This document shows positions 37,896 through 50,516 of a stretch of DNA of 64,000 bases, one piece after another. The notes beneath the pieces were generated by a model. It was not told where the DNA came from and did no database searches. It was given only the letters and a program-made list of their open reading frames with translations. The DNA comes from Delphinus delphis (Eukaryota; Chordata; Mammalia; Artiodactyla; Delphinidae), in assembly GCF_949987515.2 (NCBI RefSeq), contig NW_027192673.1:1669001-1733000 (forward strand), in the 5' to 3' direction. The position numbers and the translations under genes are program-made. Position 1 is the first letter of the stretch; each line of letters starts with the position of its first letter.

Positions 37896-39472
37896 GATTG
37901 GAGAGGTTCGGTGAGCAAATGAAGACCCTTTGAAGTCATATTGCATGGTACCCATTCCACGGGTTTCAACTACCCAGGTTTAAGGTATTCTTCCTTCAGC
38001 TAAAACATGCATGTGGAACCTAGAGTATGATCAACCATGTGATCGGGAGACGTGTTCAAATATGTCTCAGTTTTCCTCCCCTGGTACTCGGGTGCAACAT
38101 TCCACACGCTTTACTAACACTCTCCCCACTTGGAGAGTCAGCGCCTTTAACCTCCTGTTTGCACAGTTTGCAATTTCTGCGGAAGATGAACAGGAATAGC
38201 GAGAACCAATGAGAGGCTAGCTGGAGGTGTCTGGACGGGCAAATTTAACTCTCATTTCCCACCAGGAAGAGGAATTAACCAAAGGCTCAGCATGCCGGGC
38301 CAGAACCAGATTGGGGCCTGAAGCCATCCTGCGGTGTTGCGGCCAGGTCACAAGAAAGCGAGTTGAAGAAAGGAGCTCAGGGGCACTGTAATTCACAAAC
38401 CTGCAGAGTTATAAATGACAGCTATCGTCCAAAAATAGACTGAAGTAAGGCTGCCAAGAGGACTTGAAAGCGGGGCAGAATTGCAGGAAACCGATTTCAG
38501 GAGGTAGACTGGAATTGCATTGAAAGCATAGGAAAAGAGGCAGAACGTCCACAATGATGCACTTGGCCAAAAAGGGCGTATGCATTTTTTCCTGAATATA
38601 TTCAGGTAAAAACGCATACGCCCTTTTTGGCCAACCAAGCAAGCTTGCAAAGGAAATCTGCACTACAATGAAGTCTCACTTCCCCCCGGTCAAAAGGGCC
38701 ATCTGAAAAAAGTGTAAAATCCAGAAAGGCAACAGGCCATTGAGAACTGGGAGCCTTGTTATGCTGATGGGCGGGATGTAAATTGCCAACAGACACTTGG
38801 GAGAAGTGTATGGTGTTTCCTGAAACATCTAAAAAACAAAGCAACAGAGCCTAGGGCACTGCCACTTATGGTCCTATAGCTTAGGGAAATTAAAATCAAA
38901 AAGACACAGCCACCCCAAAGTTTGGAACGGCTCTGTTTACAAGAACCTCGTTTACAGTACAAGTTCAACATCGCAGAAAGTGAAAAATGGATAAAGAAGT
39001 TGTGGTATTCACTTACAAAGCAATATCACTCAGCAATGAAATCTATGTCATCAGGCCCTTAGCAGCACAATGAGTGGATTCAGGTATGATGATTCTAACT
39101 GAAATAAGTCACACAGAAAAAGAAACATCATAAGATATCAGTAATATACGGAATGGAAACTTGGCTACACAGGAACTGAATTACAGAACAGAACAGGGTC
39201 TCAAATTTAGAAAACCAACTTATGCTTGCTTAAGGGTAAAGGTGAGTTGGGGTGCTGCATAAAACCAGAGATTGAAATGAGCACAGATAAAGTTCCTTAG
39301 GCCAAATATGGAATAGACAAGAGCTACTCCTTGCTCAACGAAATGGACTCAACACCGCATATTAAACGCCTAAGAATGTACCTGACTAGTAAGTATCGTA
39401 AAACCTATGGATTGCTATGTCTCCAAAAGAGAATCAAGCATGTGTACAGGGGCATAAACGCAGCAGTGATAG
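37896..39472 (+). repeat. Satellite monomer 25 (A block, a4, B-type tail)
   Basis: 1577 bp. As monomer 18 but without its CACATTGAG and AATGTACGG changes. Palindrome 38563-38634 has two mismatches. Confidence 0.96.
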
Positions 39473-41050
39473 GATTGGAGAGGTTCGGTGAGCAAATGAA
39501 GACCCTTTGAAGTCATATTGCATGGTACCCATTACACGGGTCTCAACTCTCCAGGTTTAAGGTATTCTTCCTTCAGCTAAAACATGCATGTGGAACCCAA
39601 GTATGATCAACCATGTGAACGGGAGACGTGTTCAAATATGTCTCAGTTTTCCTCCCCTGGTACTCGGGTGTAACATTCCAGACGCTTTACTAACACTCTC
39701 CCCACTTGGAGAGTCAGCGCCTTTAACCTCCTGTTTGGCCCAGTTTGCAATTTCTGCGGAAGATGAACAGGAATAGCGAGAACCAATGAGAGGCTAGCTG
39801 GAGGTGTCTGGACGGGCAAATTTAACTCTCATTTCCCACCAGGAAGAGGAAATAACCAAAGGCTCAGCGTGCCGTGCCGGAACCAGATTAGGGCCTGAAG
39901 CCATCCTGCGGTGTTGCGGCCAGGTCACAAGAAAGCGAGTTGAAGAAAGGAGCTCAGGGGCACTGTAATTCACAAACCTGCAGAGTTATAAATGACAGCT
40001 ATCGTCCAAAAATAGACTGAAGTAAGGCTGCCAAGAGGACTTGAAAGCGGGGCAGAATTGCAGGAAACCGATTTCAGGAGGTAGACTGGAATTGCATTGA
40101 AAGCATAGGAAAAGAGGCAGAACGTCCACAATGATGCACTTGGCCAAAAAGTGCGTATGCGTTTTTCCCTGAATATATTCAGGAGAAAACGCATACGCCC
40201 TTTTTGGCCAACCAAGCAAGCTTGCAAAGGAAATCTGCACTACAATGAAGTCTCACTTCCCCCCGGTCAAAAGGGCCATCTGAAAAAAGTGTAAAATCCA
40301 GAAAGGCAGGACAGGCCATGGAGAACTGGGAGCCTTGTATGGTGATGGGCGGGATGTAAATTGCCAACAACGGCTCGGGAGAAGTGTATGGTGTTTCCTG
40401 AAACATCTAAAAAACAAAGCAACAGAACCTAGGGCACTTCCACTTATGGTCCTATAGCTTAGGGAAATTAAAATCAAAAAGACACAGCCACCCCAAAGTT
40501 TGGGACGCCTCTGTTTACAAGAACCTCGTTTACATTACAAGTTCAACATCGCAGAAAGTGAAAAATGGATAAAGAAGTTGTGGTATTTACTTACAAAGCA
40601 ATATCACTCAGCAATGAAATCTGTGTCATCAGGCCCTTAGCAGCACAATGAGTGGATTCAGGTATGATGATTCTAACTGAAATAAGTCACACAGAAAAAG
40701 AAACATCATAAGATATCAGTAATACGCGGAATGTAAACTTGGCTACACAGGAACTGAATTACAGAACAGAACAGGGTCTCAAATTTAGAAAACCAACTTA
40801 TTCTTGCTTAAGGGGAAAGGTGAGTTGGGGTGCTGCATAAAACCAGAGATTGAAATGAGCACAGATAAAGTTCCTTAAGCCAAATATGGAATAGACAAGA
40901 GCTACTCCTTGCTCAACGAAATGGACTCAACACCCCATATTAAACGCCTAAGAATGTACCTGACTAGTAAGTATCTTAAAACCTATGGATTGCTATGTCT
41001 CCGAAAGAGAATCAAGCATGTGTACAGGGGCATAAACGCAGCAGTGATAG
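39473..41050 (+). repeat. Satellite monomer 26 (B block, b1)
   Basis: 1578 bp. As monomer 19 but with a private 1-bp loss near 40339 (CCTTGTATGGTG). Palindrome 40140-40211 has three mismatches. Confidence 0.96.
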
Positions 41051-42627
41051 GATTGGAGAGGTTCGGTGAGCAAATGAAGACCCTTTGAAGTCATATTGCA
41101 TGGTACCCATTCCACGGGTTTCAACTACCCAGGTTTAAGGTATTCTTCCTTCAGTTAAAACATGCATGTGGAACCTAGAGTATGATCAACCATGTGATCG
41201 GGAGACGTGTTCAAATATGTCTCAGTTTTCCTCCCCTGGTACTCGGGTGCAACATTCCAGACGCTTTACTAACACTCTCCCGACTTGGAGAGTCAGTCCC
41301 TTTAACCTCCTGTTTGGCCCAGTTTGCAATTTCTGCGGAAGATGAACAGGAATAGCGAGAACCAATGAGAGGCTAGCTGGAGGTGTCTTGACGGGCAAAT
41401 TTAACTCTCATTTCCCACCAGGAAGAGGAATTAACCAAAGGCTCAGCATGCCGGGCCAGAAAGAGATTAGGGCCTGAAGCCATCCTGCGGTGTTGCGGCC
41501 AGGTCACAAGAAAGCGAGTTGAAGAAAGGAGCTCAGGGGCACTGTAATTCACAAACCTGCAGAGTTATAAATGACAGCTATCGTCTAAAAATATACTGAA
41601 GTAAGGCTGCCAAGAGGACTTGAAAGCGGGGCAGAATTGCAGGAAACCGATTTCAGGAGGTAGACTGGAATTGCATTGAAAGCATAGGAAAAGAGGCAGA
41701 ACGTCCACAATGATGCACTTGGCCAAAAAGGGCGTATGCGTTTTTTCCTGAATATATTCAGGAAAAAACGCATACGCCCTTTTTGGCCAACCAAGCAAGC
41801 TTGCAAAGGAAATCTGCACTACAATGAAGTCTCACTTCCCCCCGGTCAAAAGGGCCATCTGAAAAAAGTGTAAAATCCAGAAAGGCAACAGGCCATTGAG
41901 AACTGGGAGCCTTGTTATGCTGATGGGCGGGATGTAAATTGCCAACAGACACTTGGGAGAAGTGTATGGTGTTTCCTGAAACATCTAAAAAACAAAGCAA
42001 CAGAGCCTAGGGCACTGCCACTTATGGTCCTATAGCTTAGGGAAATTAAAATCAAAAAGACACAGCCACCCCAATGTTTGGAACGGCTCTGTTTATAAGA
42101 ACCTCGTTTACAGTACAAGTTCAACATCGCAGAAAGTGAAAAATGGATAAAGAAGTTGTGGTATTCACTTACAAAGCAATATCACTCAGCAATGAAATCT
42201 ATGTCATCAGGCCCTTTGCAGCACAATGAGTGGATTCAGGTATGATGATTCTAACTGAAATAAGTCACACAGAAAAAGAAACATCATAAGATATCAGTAA
42301 TACACGGAATGGAAACTTGGCTACACAGGATTGAATTACAGAACAGAAGAGGGTCTCAAATTTAGAAAACCAACTTATGCTTGCTTAAGGGTAAAGGTGA
42401 GTTGGGGTGCTGCATAAAACCAGAGATTGAAATGAGCACAGATAAAGTTCCTTAGGCCAAATATGGAATAGACAAAAGCTACTCCTTGCTCAACGAAATG
42501 GACTCAACACCGCATATTAAACGCCTAAGAATGTACCTGATTAGTAAGTATCGTAAAACCTATGGATTGCTATGTCTCCAAAAGAGAATCAAGCATGTGT
42601 ACAGGGGCATAAACGCAGCAGTGATAG
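41051..42627 (+). repeat. Satellite monomer 27 (B block, b2)
   Basis: 1577 bp. As monomer 20, but GGGCACTGCC near 42010 matches a4 monomers and not the other b2 copies, so a short conversion patch is likely. Palindrome 41719-41790 perfect. Confidence 0.96.
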
Positions 42628-44204
42628 GATTGGAGAGGTTCGGTGAGCAAATGAAGACCCTTTGAAGTCATATTGCATGGTACCCATCCCACGGGTCTCA
42701 ACTCTCCAGGTTTAAGGTATTCTTCCTTCAGCTAAAACATGCATGTGGAACCCAAGTATGATCAACCATGTGAACGGGAGACGTGTTCAAATATGTCTCA
42801 GTTTTCCTCCCCTGGTACTCGGGTGCAACATTCCAGACGCTTTACTAACACTCTCCCCACTTGGAGAGTCAGCGCCTTTAACCTCCTGTTTGGCCCAGTT
42901 TGCAATTTCTGCAGAAGATGAACAGGAATAGCGAGAACCAATGAGAGGCTAGCTGGAGGTGTCTGGACGGGCAAATTTAACTCTCATTTCCCACCAGGAA
43001 GAGGAAATAACCAAAGGCTAAGCGTGCCGTACCGGAACCAGATTAGGGCCTGAAGCCATCCTGCGGTGTTGCGGCCAGCTCAAAAGAAAGCGAGTTGAAG
43101 AAAGGAGCTCAGGGGCACTGTAATTCACAAACCTGCAGAGTTATAAATGACAGCTATCGTCCAAAAATATACTGAAGTATGGCTGCCAAGAGGACTTGAA
43201 AGCGGGGCAGAATTGCAGGAAACTGATTTCAGGAGGTAGACTGGAATTGCATTGAAAGCATAGGAAAAGAGGCAGAACGTCCACAATGATGCACTTGGCC
43301 AAAAAGGGTGTATGCGTTTTTTCCTGAATATATTCAGGAAAAAACGCATACGCCCTTTTTGGCCAACCAAGCAAGCTTGCAAAGGAAATCTGCACTACAA
43401 TGAAGTCTCACTTCCCCCCGGTCAAAAGGATCATCTGAAAAAAGTGTAAAATCCAGAAAGGCAACAGGCCATGGAGAACTGGGAGCCTTGTTATGCTGAT
43501 GGGCGGGATGTAAATTGCCAACAACCACTTGGGAGAAGTGTATGGTGTTTCCTGAAACATCTAAAAAACAAAGCAACAGAACCTAGGGCACTTCCACTTA
43601 TGGTCCTATAGCTTAGGGAAATTAAAATCAAAAAGACACAGCCACCCTAAAGTTTGGAACGGCTCTGTTTACAAGAACCTCGTTTACAGTACAAGTTCAA
43701 CATCGCAGAAAGTGAAAAATGGATAAAGAAGTTGTGGTATTTACTTACAAAGCAATATCACTCAGCAATGAAATCTGTGTCATCAGGCACTTAGCAGCAC
43801 AATGAGTGGATTCAGGTATGATGATTCAAACTGAAGTAAGTCACACAAAAAAAGAAACATCATAAGTTATCAGTAATACACGGAATGGAAACTTGGCTAC
43901 ACAGGAACTGAATTACAGAACAGAACAGGGTCTCAAATTTAGAAAACCAACTTATGCTTGCTTAAGGGTAAAGGTGAGTTGGGGTGCTGCATAAAACCAG
44001 AGATTGAAATGAGCACAGATAAAGTTCCTTAGGCCAAATATGGAATAGACAAGAGCTACTCCTTGCTCAACGAAATGGACTCAACACCGCATATTAAACG
44101 CCTAAGAATGTACCTGACTAGTAAGTATCGTAAAACCTATGGATTGCTATGTCTCCAAAAGAGAATCAAGCATGTGTACAGGGGCATAAACGCAGCAGTG
44201 TTAG
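42628..44204 (+). repeat. Satellite monomer 28 (B block, b3)
   Basis: 1577 bp, type II, A second half. Palindrome 43295-43366 has one mismatch (GGGTGTATG, a CpG to TpG change). GGATCATCTG, CACAAAAAAAG and AAGTTATCAG; the last removes the GATATC site. Ends GTGTTAGGATTGG. Confidence 0.96.
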
Positions 44205-45783
44205 GATTGGAGAGGTTCGGTGAGCAAATGAAGACCCTTTGAAGTCATATTGCATGGTACCCATTACACGGGTCTCAACTCTCCAGGTTTAAGGTATTCT
44301 TCCTTCAGCTAAAACATGCATGTGGAACCCAAGTATGATCAACCATGTGAACGGGAGACGTGTTCAAATATGTCTCAGTTTTCCTCCCCTGGTACTCGGG
44401 TGTAACATTCCAGACGCTTTACTAACACTCTCCCCACTTGGAGAGTCAGCGCCTTTAACCTCCTGTTTGGCCCAGTTTGCAATTTCTGCGGAAGATGAAC
44501 AGGAATAGCGAGAACCAATGAGAGGCTAGCTGGAGGTGTCTGGACGGGCAAATTTAACTCTCATTTCCCACCAGGAAGAGGAAATAACCAAAGGCTCAGC
44601 GTGCCGTGCCGGAACCAGATTAGGGCCTGAAGCCATCCTGCGGTGTTGCGGCCAGGTCACAAGAAAGCGAGTTGAAGAAAGGAGCTCAGGGGCACTGTAA
44701 TTCACAAACCTGCAGAGTTATAAATGACAGCTATCGTCCAAAAATAGACTGAAGTAAGGCTGCCAAGAGGACTTGAAAGCGGGGCAGAATTGCAGGAAAC
44801 CGATTTCAGGAGGTAGACTGGAATTGCATTGAAAGCATAGGAAAAGAGGCAGAACGTCCACAATGATGCACTTGGCCAAAAAGGGCGTATGCGTTTTTCC
44901 CTGAATATATTCAGGAGAAAACGCATACGCCCTTTTTGGCCAACCAAGCAAGCTTGCAAAGGAAATCTGCACTACAATGAAGTCTCACTTCCCCCCGGTC
45001 AAAAGGGCCATCTGAAAAAAGTGTAAAATCCAGAAAGGCAGGACAGGCCATGGAGAACTGGGAGCCTTGTTATGCTGATGGGCGGGATGTAAATTGCCAA
45101 CAACCGCTCGGGAGAAGTGTATGGTGTTTCCTGAAACATCTAAAAAACAAAGCAACAGAACCTAGGGCACTTCCACTTATGGTCCTATAGCTTAGGGAAA
45201 TTAAAATCAAAAAGACACAGCCACCCCAAAGTTTGGGACGCCTCTGTTTACAAGAACCTCGTTTACATTACAAGTTCAACATCGCAGAAAGTGAAAAATG
45301 GATAAAGAAGTTGTGGTATTTACTTACAAAGCAATATCACTCAGCAATGAAATCTGTGTCATCAGGCCCTTAGCAGCACAATGAGTGGATTCAGGTATGA
45401 TGATTCTAACTGAAATAAGTCACACAGAAAAAGAAACATCATAAGATATCAGTAATACGCGGAATGTAAACTTGGCTACACAGGAACTGAGTTACAGAAC
45501 AGAACAGGGTCTCAAATTTAGAAAACCAACTTATTCTTGCTTAAGGGGAAAGGTGAGTTGGGGTGCTGCATAAAACCAGAGATTGAAATGAGCACAGATA
45601 AAGTTCCTTAAGCCAAATATGGAATAGACAAGAGCTACTCCTTGCTCAACGAAATGGACTCAACACCCCATATTAAACGCCTAAGAATGTACCTGACTAG
45701 TAAGTATCTTAAAACCTATGGATTGCTATGTCTCCGAAAGAGAATCAAGCATGTGTACAGGGGCATAAACGCAGCAGTGATAG
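44205..45783 (+). repeat. Satellite monomer 29 (B block, b1)
   Basis: 1579 bp. Palindrome 44872-44943 has two mismatches (TTTCCCTG, CAGGAGAAAA). CAACCGCTCGG and GAACTGAGTTAC, shared with monomer 32. Confidence 0.96.
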
Positions 45784-47360
45784 GATTGGAGAGGTTCGGT
45801 GAGCAAATGAAGACCCTTTGAAGTCATATTGCATGGTACCCATTCCACGGGTTTCAACTACCCAGGTTTAAGGTATTCTTCCTTCAGTTAAAACATGCAT
45901 GTGGAACCTAGAGTATGATCAACCATGTGATCGGGAGACGTGTTCAAATATGTCTCAGTTTTCCTCCCCTGGTACTCGGGTGCAACATTCCAGACGCTTT
46001 ACTAACACTCTCCCCACTTGGAGAGTCAGTCCCTTTAACCTCCTGTTTGGCCCAGTTTGCAATTTCTGCGGAAGATGAACAGGAATAGCGAGAACCAATG
46101 AGAGGCTAGCTGGAGGTGTCTTGACGGGCAAATTTAACTCTCATTTCCCACCAGGAAGAGGAATTAACCAAAGGCTCAGCATGCCGGGCCAGAAAGAGAT
46201 TAGGGCCTGAAGCCATCCTGCGGTGTTGCGGCCAGGTAACAAGAAAGCGAGTTGAAGAAAGGAGCTCAGGGGCACTGTAATTCACAAACCTGCAGAGTTA
46301 TAAATGACAGCTATCGTCTAAAAATATACTGAAGTAAGGCTGCCAAGAGGACTTGAAAGCGGGGCAGAATTGCAGGAAACCGATTTCAGGAGGTAGACTG
46401 GAATTGCATTGAAAGCATAGGAAAAGAGGCAGAACGTCCACAATGATGCACTTGGCCAAAAAGGGCGTATGCGTTTTTTCCTGAATATATTCAGGAAAAA
46501 ACGCATACGCCCTTTTTGGCCAACCAAGCAAGCTTGCAAAGGAAATCTGCACTACAATGAAGTCTCACTTCCCCCCGGTCAAAAGGGCCATCTGAAAAAA
46601 GTGTAAAATCCAGAAAGGCAACAGGCCATTGAGAACTGGGAGCCTTGTTATGCTGATGGGCGGGATGTAAATTGCCAACAGACACTTGGGAGAAGTGTAT
46701 GGTGTTTCCTGAAACATCTAAAAAACAAAGCAACAGAGCCTAGAGCACTTCCACTTATGGTCCTATAGCTTAGGGAAATTAAAATCAAAAAGACACAGCC
46801 ACCCCAATGTTTGGAACGGCTCTGTTTATAAGAACCTCGTTTACAGTACAAGTTCAACATCGCAGAAAGTGAAAAATGGATAAAGAAGTTGTGGTATTCA
46901 CTTACAAAGCAATATCACTCAGCAATGAAATCTATGTCATCAGGCCCTTTGCAGCACAATGAGTGGATTCAGGTATGATGATTCTAACTGAAATAAGTCA
47001 CACAGAAAAAGAAACATCATAAGATATCAGTAATACACGGAATGGAAACTTGGCTACACAGGACTGAATTACAGAACAGAAGAGGGTCTCAAATTTAGAA
47101 AACCAACTTATGCTTGCTTAAGGGTAAAGGTGAGTTGGGGTGCTGCATAAAACCAGAGATTGAAATGAGCACAGATAAAGTTCCTTAGGCCAAATATGGA
47201 ATAGACAAAAGCTACTCCTTGCTCAACGAAATGGACTCAACACCGCATATTAAACGCCTAAGAATGTACCTGACTAGTAAGTATCGTAAAACCTATGGAT
47301 TGCTATGTCTCCAAAAGAGAATCAAGCATGTGTACAGGGGCATAAACGCAGCAGTGATAG
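45784..47360 (+). repeat. Satellite monomer 30 (B block, b2)
   Basis: 1577 bp. Palindrome 46452-46523 perfect. CCAGGTAACAAG and CAGGACTGAATT, shared with monomer 33. Confidence 0.96.
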
Positions 47361-48937
47361 GATTGGAGAGGTTCGGTGAGCAAATGAAGACCCTTTGAAG
47401 TCATATTGCATGGTACCCATCCCACGGGTCTCAACTCTCCAGGTTTAAGGTATTCTTCCTTCAGCTAAAACATGCATGTGGAACCCAAGTATGATCAACC
47501 ATGTGAACGGGAGACGTGTTCAAATATGTCTCAGTTTTCCTCCCCTGGTACTCGGGTGCAACATTCCAGACGCTTTACTAACACTCTCCCCACTTGGAGA
47601 GTCAGCGCCTTTAACCTCCTGTTTGGCCCAGTTTGCAATTTCTGCGGAAGATGAACAGGAATAGCGAGAACCAATGAGAGGCTAGCTGGAGGTGTCTGGA
47701 CGGGCAAATTTAACTCTCATTTCCCACCAGGAAGAGGAAATAACCAAAGGCTCAGCGTGCCGTACCGGAACCAGATTAGGGCCTGAAGCCATCCTGCGGT
47801 GTTGCGGCCAGCTCAAAAGAAAGCGAGTTGAAGAAAGGAGCTCAGGGGCACTGTAATTCACAAACCTGCAGAGTTATAAATGACAGCTATCGTCCAAAAA
47901 TATACTGAAGTATGGCTGCCAAGAGGACTTGAAAGCGGGGCAGAATTGCAGGAAACTGATTTCAGGAGGTAGACTGGAATTGCATTGAAAGCATAGGAAA
48001 AGAGGCAGAACGTCCACAATGATGCACTTGGCCAAAAAGGGTGTATGCGTTTTTTCCTGAATATATTCAGGAAAAAACGCATACGCCCTTTTTGGCCAAC
48101 CAAGCAAGCTTGCAAAGGAAATCTGCACTACAATGAAGTCTCACTTCCCCCCGGTCAAAAGGATCATCTGAAAAAAGTGTAAAATCCAGAAAGGCAACAG
48201 GCCATGGAGAACTGGGAGCCTTGTTATGCTGATGGGCGGGATGTAAATTGCCAACAACCACTTGGGAGAAGTGTATGGTGTTTCCTGAAACATCTAAAAA
48301 ACAAAGCAACAGAACCTAGGGCACTTCCACTTATGGTCCTATAGCTTAGGGAAATTAAAATCAAAAAGACACAGCCACCCTAAAGTTTGGAACGGCTCTG
48401 TTTACAAGAACCTCGTTTACAGTACAAGTTCAACATCGCAGAAAGTGAAAAATGGATAAAGAAGTTGTGGTATTTACTTACAAAGCAATATCACTCAGCA
48501 ATGAAATCTGTGTCATCAGGCACTTAGCAGCACAATGAGTGGATTCAGGTATGATGATTCAAACTGAAGTAAGTCACACAAAAAAAGAAACATCATAAGT
48601 TATCAGTAATACACGGAATGGAAACTTGGCTACACAGGAACTGAATTACAGAACAGAACAGGGTCTCAAATTTAGAAAACCAACTTATGCTTGCTTAAGG
48701 GTAAAGGTGAGTTGGGGTGCTGCATAAAACCAGAGATTGAAATGAGCACAGATAAAGTTCCTTAGGCCAAATATGGAATAGACAAGAGCTACTCCTTGCT
48801 CAACGAAATGGACTCAACACCGCATATTAAACGCCTAAGAATGTACCTGACTAGTAAGTATCGTAAAACCTATGGATTGCTATGTCTCCAAAAGAGAATC
48901 AAGCATGTGTACAGGGGCATAAACGCAGCAGTGTTAG
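47361..48937 (+). repeat. Satellite monomer 31 (B block, b3)
   Basis: 1577 bp. Palindrome 48028-48099 has one mismatch (GGGTGTATG). AAGTTATCAG removes GATATC. TGCGGAAGATG and GGCTCAGCG as in monomer 34. Confidence 0.96.
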
Positions 48938-50516
48938 GATTGGAGAGGTTCGGTGAGCAAATGAAGACCCTTTGAAGTCATATTGCATGGTACCCATTAC
49001 ACGGGTCTCAACTCTCCAGGTTTAAGGTATTCTTCCTTCAGCTAAAACATGCATGTGGAACCCAAGTATGATCAACCATGTGAACGGGAGACGTGTTCAA
49101 ATATGTCTCAGTTTTCCTCCCCTGGTACTCGGGTGTAACATTCCAGACGCTTTACTAACACTCTCCCCACTTGGAGAGTCAGCGCCTTTAACCTCCTGTT
49201 TGGCCCAGTTTGCAATTTCTGCGGAAGATGAACAGGAATAGCGAGAACCAATGAGAGGCTAGCTGGAGGTGTCTGGACGGGCAAATTTAACTCTCATTTC
49301 CCACCAGGAAGAGGAAATAACCAAAGGCTCAGCGTGCCGTGCCGGAACCAGATTAGGGCCTGAAGCCATCCTGCGGTGTTGCGGCCAGGTCACAAGAAAG
49401 CGAGTTGAAGAAAGGAGCTCAGGGGCACTGTAATTCACAAACCTGCAGAGTTATAAATGACAGCTATCGTCCAAAAATAGACTGAAGTAAGGCTGCCAAG
49501 AGGACTTGAAAGCGGGGCAGAATTGCAGGAAACCGATTTCAGGAGGTAGACTGGAATTGCATTGAAAGCATAGGAAAAGAGGCAGAACGTCCACAATGAT
49601 GCACTTGGCCAAAAAGGGCGTATGCGTTTTTCCCTGAATATATTCAGGAGAAAACGCATACGCCCTTTTTGGCCAACCAAGCAAGCTTGCAAAGGAAATC
49701 TGCACTACAATGAAGTCTCACTTCCCCCCGGTCAAAAGGGCCATCTGAAAAAAGTGTAAAATCCAGAAAGGCAGGACAGGCCATGGAGAACTGGGAGCCT
49801 TGTTATGCTGATGGGCGGGATGTAAATTGCCAACAACCGCTCGGGAGAAGTGTATGGTGTTTCCTGAAACATCTAAAAAACAAAGCAACAGAACCTAGGG
49901 CACTTCCACTTATGGTCCTATAGCTTAGGGAAATTAAAATCAAAAAGACACAGCCACCCCAAAGTTTGGGACGCCTCTGTTTACAAGAACCTCGTTTACA
50001 TTACAAGTTCAACATCGCAGAAAGTGAAAAATGGATAAAGAAGTTGTGGTATTTACTTACAAAGCAATATCACTCAGCAATGAAATCTGTGTCATCAGGC
50101 CCTTAGCAGCACAATGAGTGGATTCAGGTATGATGATTCTAACTGAAATAAGTCACACAGAAAAAGAAACATCATAAGATATCAGTAATACGCGGAATGT
50201 AAACTTGGCTACACAGGAACTGAGTTACAGAACAGAACAGGGTCTCAAATTTAGAAAACCAACTTATTCTTGCTTAAGGGGAAAGGTGAGTTGGGGTGCT
50301 GCATAAAACCAGAGATTGAAATGAGCACAGATAAAGTTCCTTAAGCCAAATATGGAATAGACAAGAGCTACTCCTTGCTCAACGAAATGGACTCAACACC
50401 CCATATTAAACGCCTAAGAATGTACCTGACTAGTAAGTATCTTAAAACCTATGGATTGCTATGTCTCCGAAAGAGAATCAAGCATGTGTACAGGGGCATA
50501 AACGCAGCAGTGATAG
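48938..50516 (+). repeat. Satellite monomer 32 (B block, b1)
   Basis: 1579 bp, near-identical to monomer 29. Palindrome 49605-49676 has two mismatches. Confidence 0.96.

Larger units (their letters stand above)
33158..39472 (+). repeat. Higher-order repeat block A, copy 3 (monomers 22-25, 6,315 bp)
   Basis: The length and marker order are identical to copies 1 and 2. A private C at 33219 (CCCATTCCACGG) differs from A in the other two. The tail of monomer 25 follows the monomer-18 version (TTAGGCC, TATCGTAAAAC) and leads into block B, so this copy is most like copy 2. It lacks two changes seen in monomer 18 (CACATTGAG and AATGTACGG). Confidence 0.92.
33158..44204 (+). repeat. 11,047-bp A+B heptamer, copy 2 (monomers 22-28)
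   Basis: The second copy of the heptamer. It is 1 bp shorter through the single-base loss in monomer 26. It differs from copy 1 at scattered single bases and in the second half of the last monomer. Confidence 0.88.
39473..44204 (+). repeat. Higher-order repeat block B, copy 2 (monomers 26-28, 4,732 bp)
   Basis: It matches copy 1 monomer by monomer, including shared private changes (AAGTGCGTATG in b1; TGATTAGTAAG in b2; TGCAGAAGATG and GGCTAAGCG in b3). It is 1 bp shorter because monomer 26 has CCTTGTATGG where others have CCTTGTTATGC (near 40339). Monomer 27 carries GGGCACTGCCAC where 20, 30 and 33 have GAGCACTTCCAC, a likely conversion patch. Monomer 28 keeps the full b3 second half (GGATCATCTG, AAGTTATCAG). 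Confidence 0.9.
44205..48937 (+). repeat. Higher-order repeat block B, copy 3 (monomers 29-31, 4,733 bp)
   Basis: Same order as the other B blocks. It forms a sister pair with copy 4. Both have CAACCGCTCGG and GAACTGAGTTACAG in b1, CCAGGTAACAAG and CAGGACTGAATT in b2, and TGCGGAAGATG with GGCTCAGCG in b3, where copies 1 and 2 differ. Confidence 0.92.
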
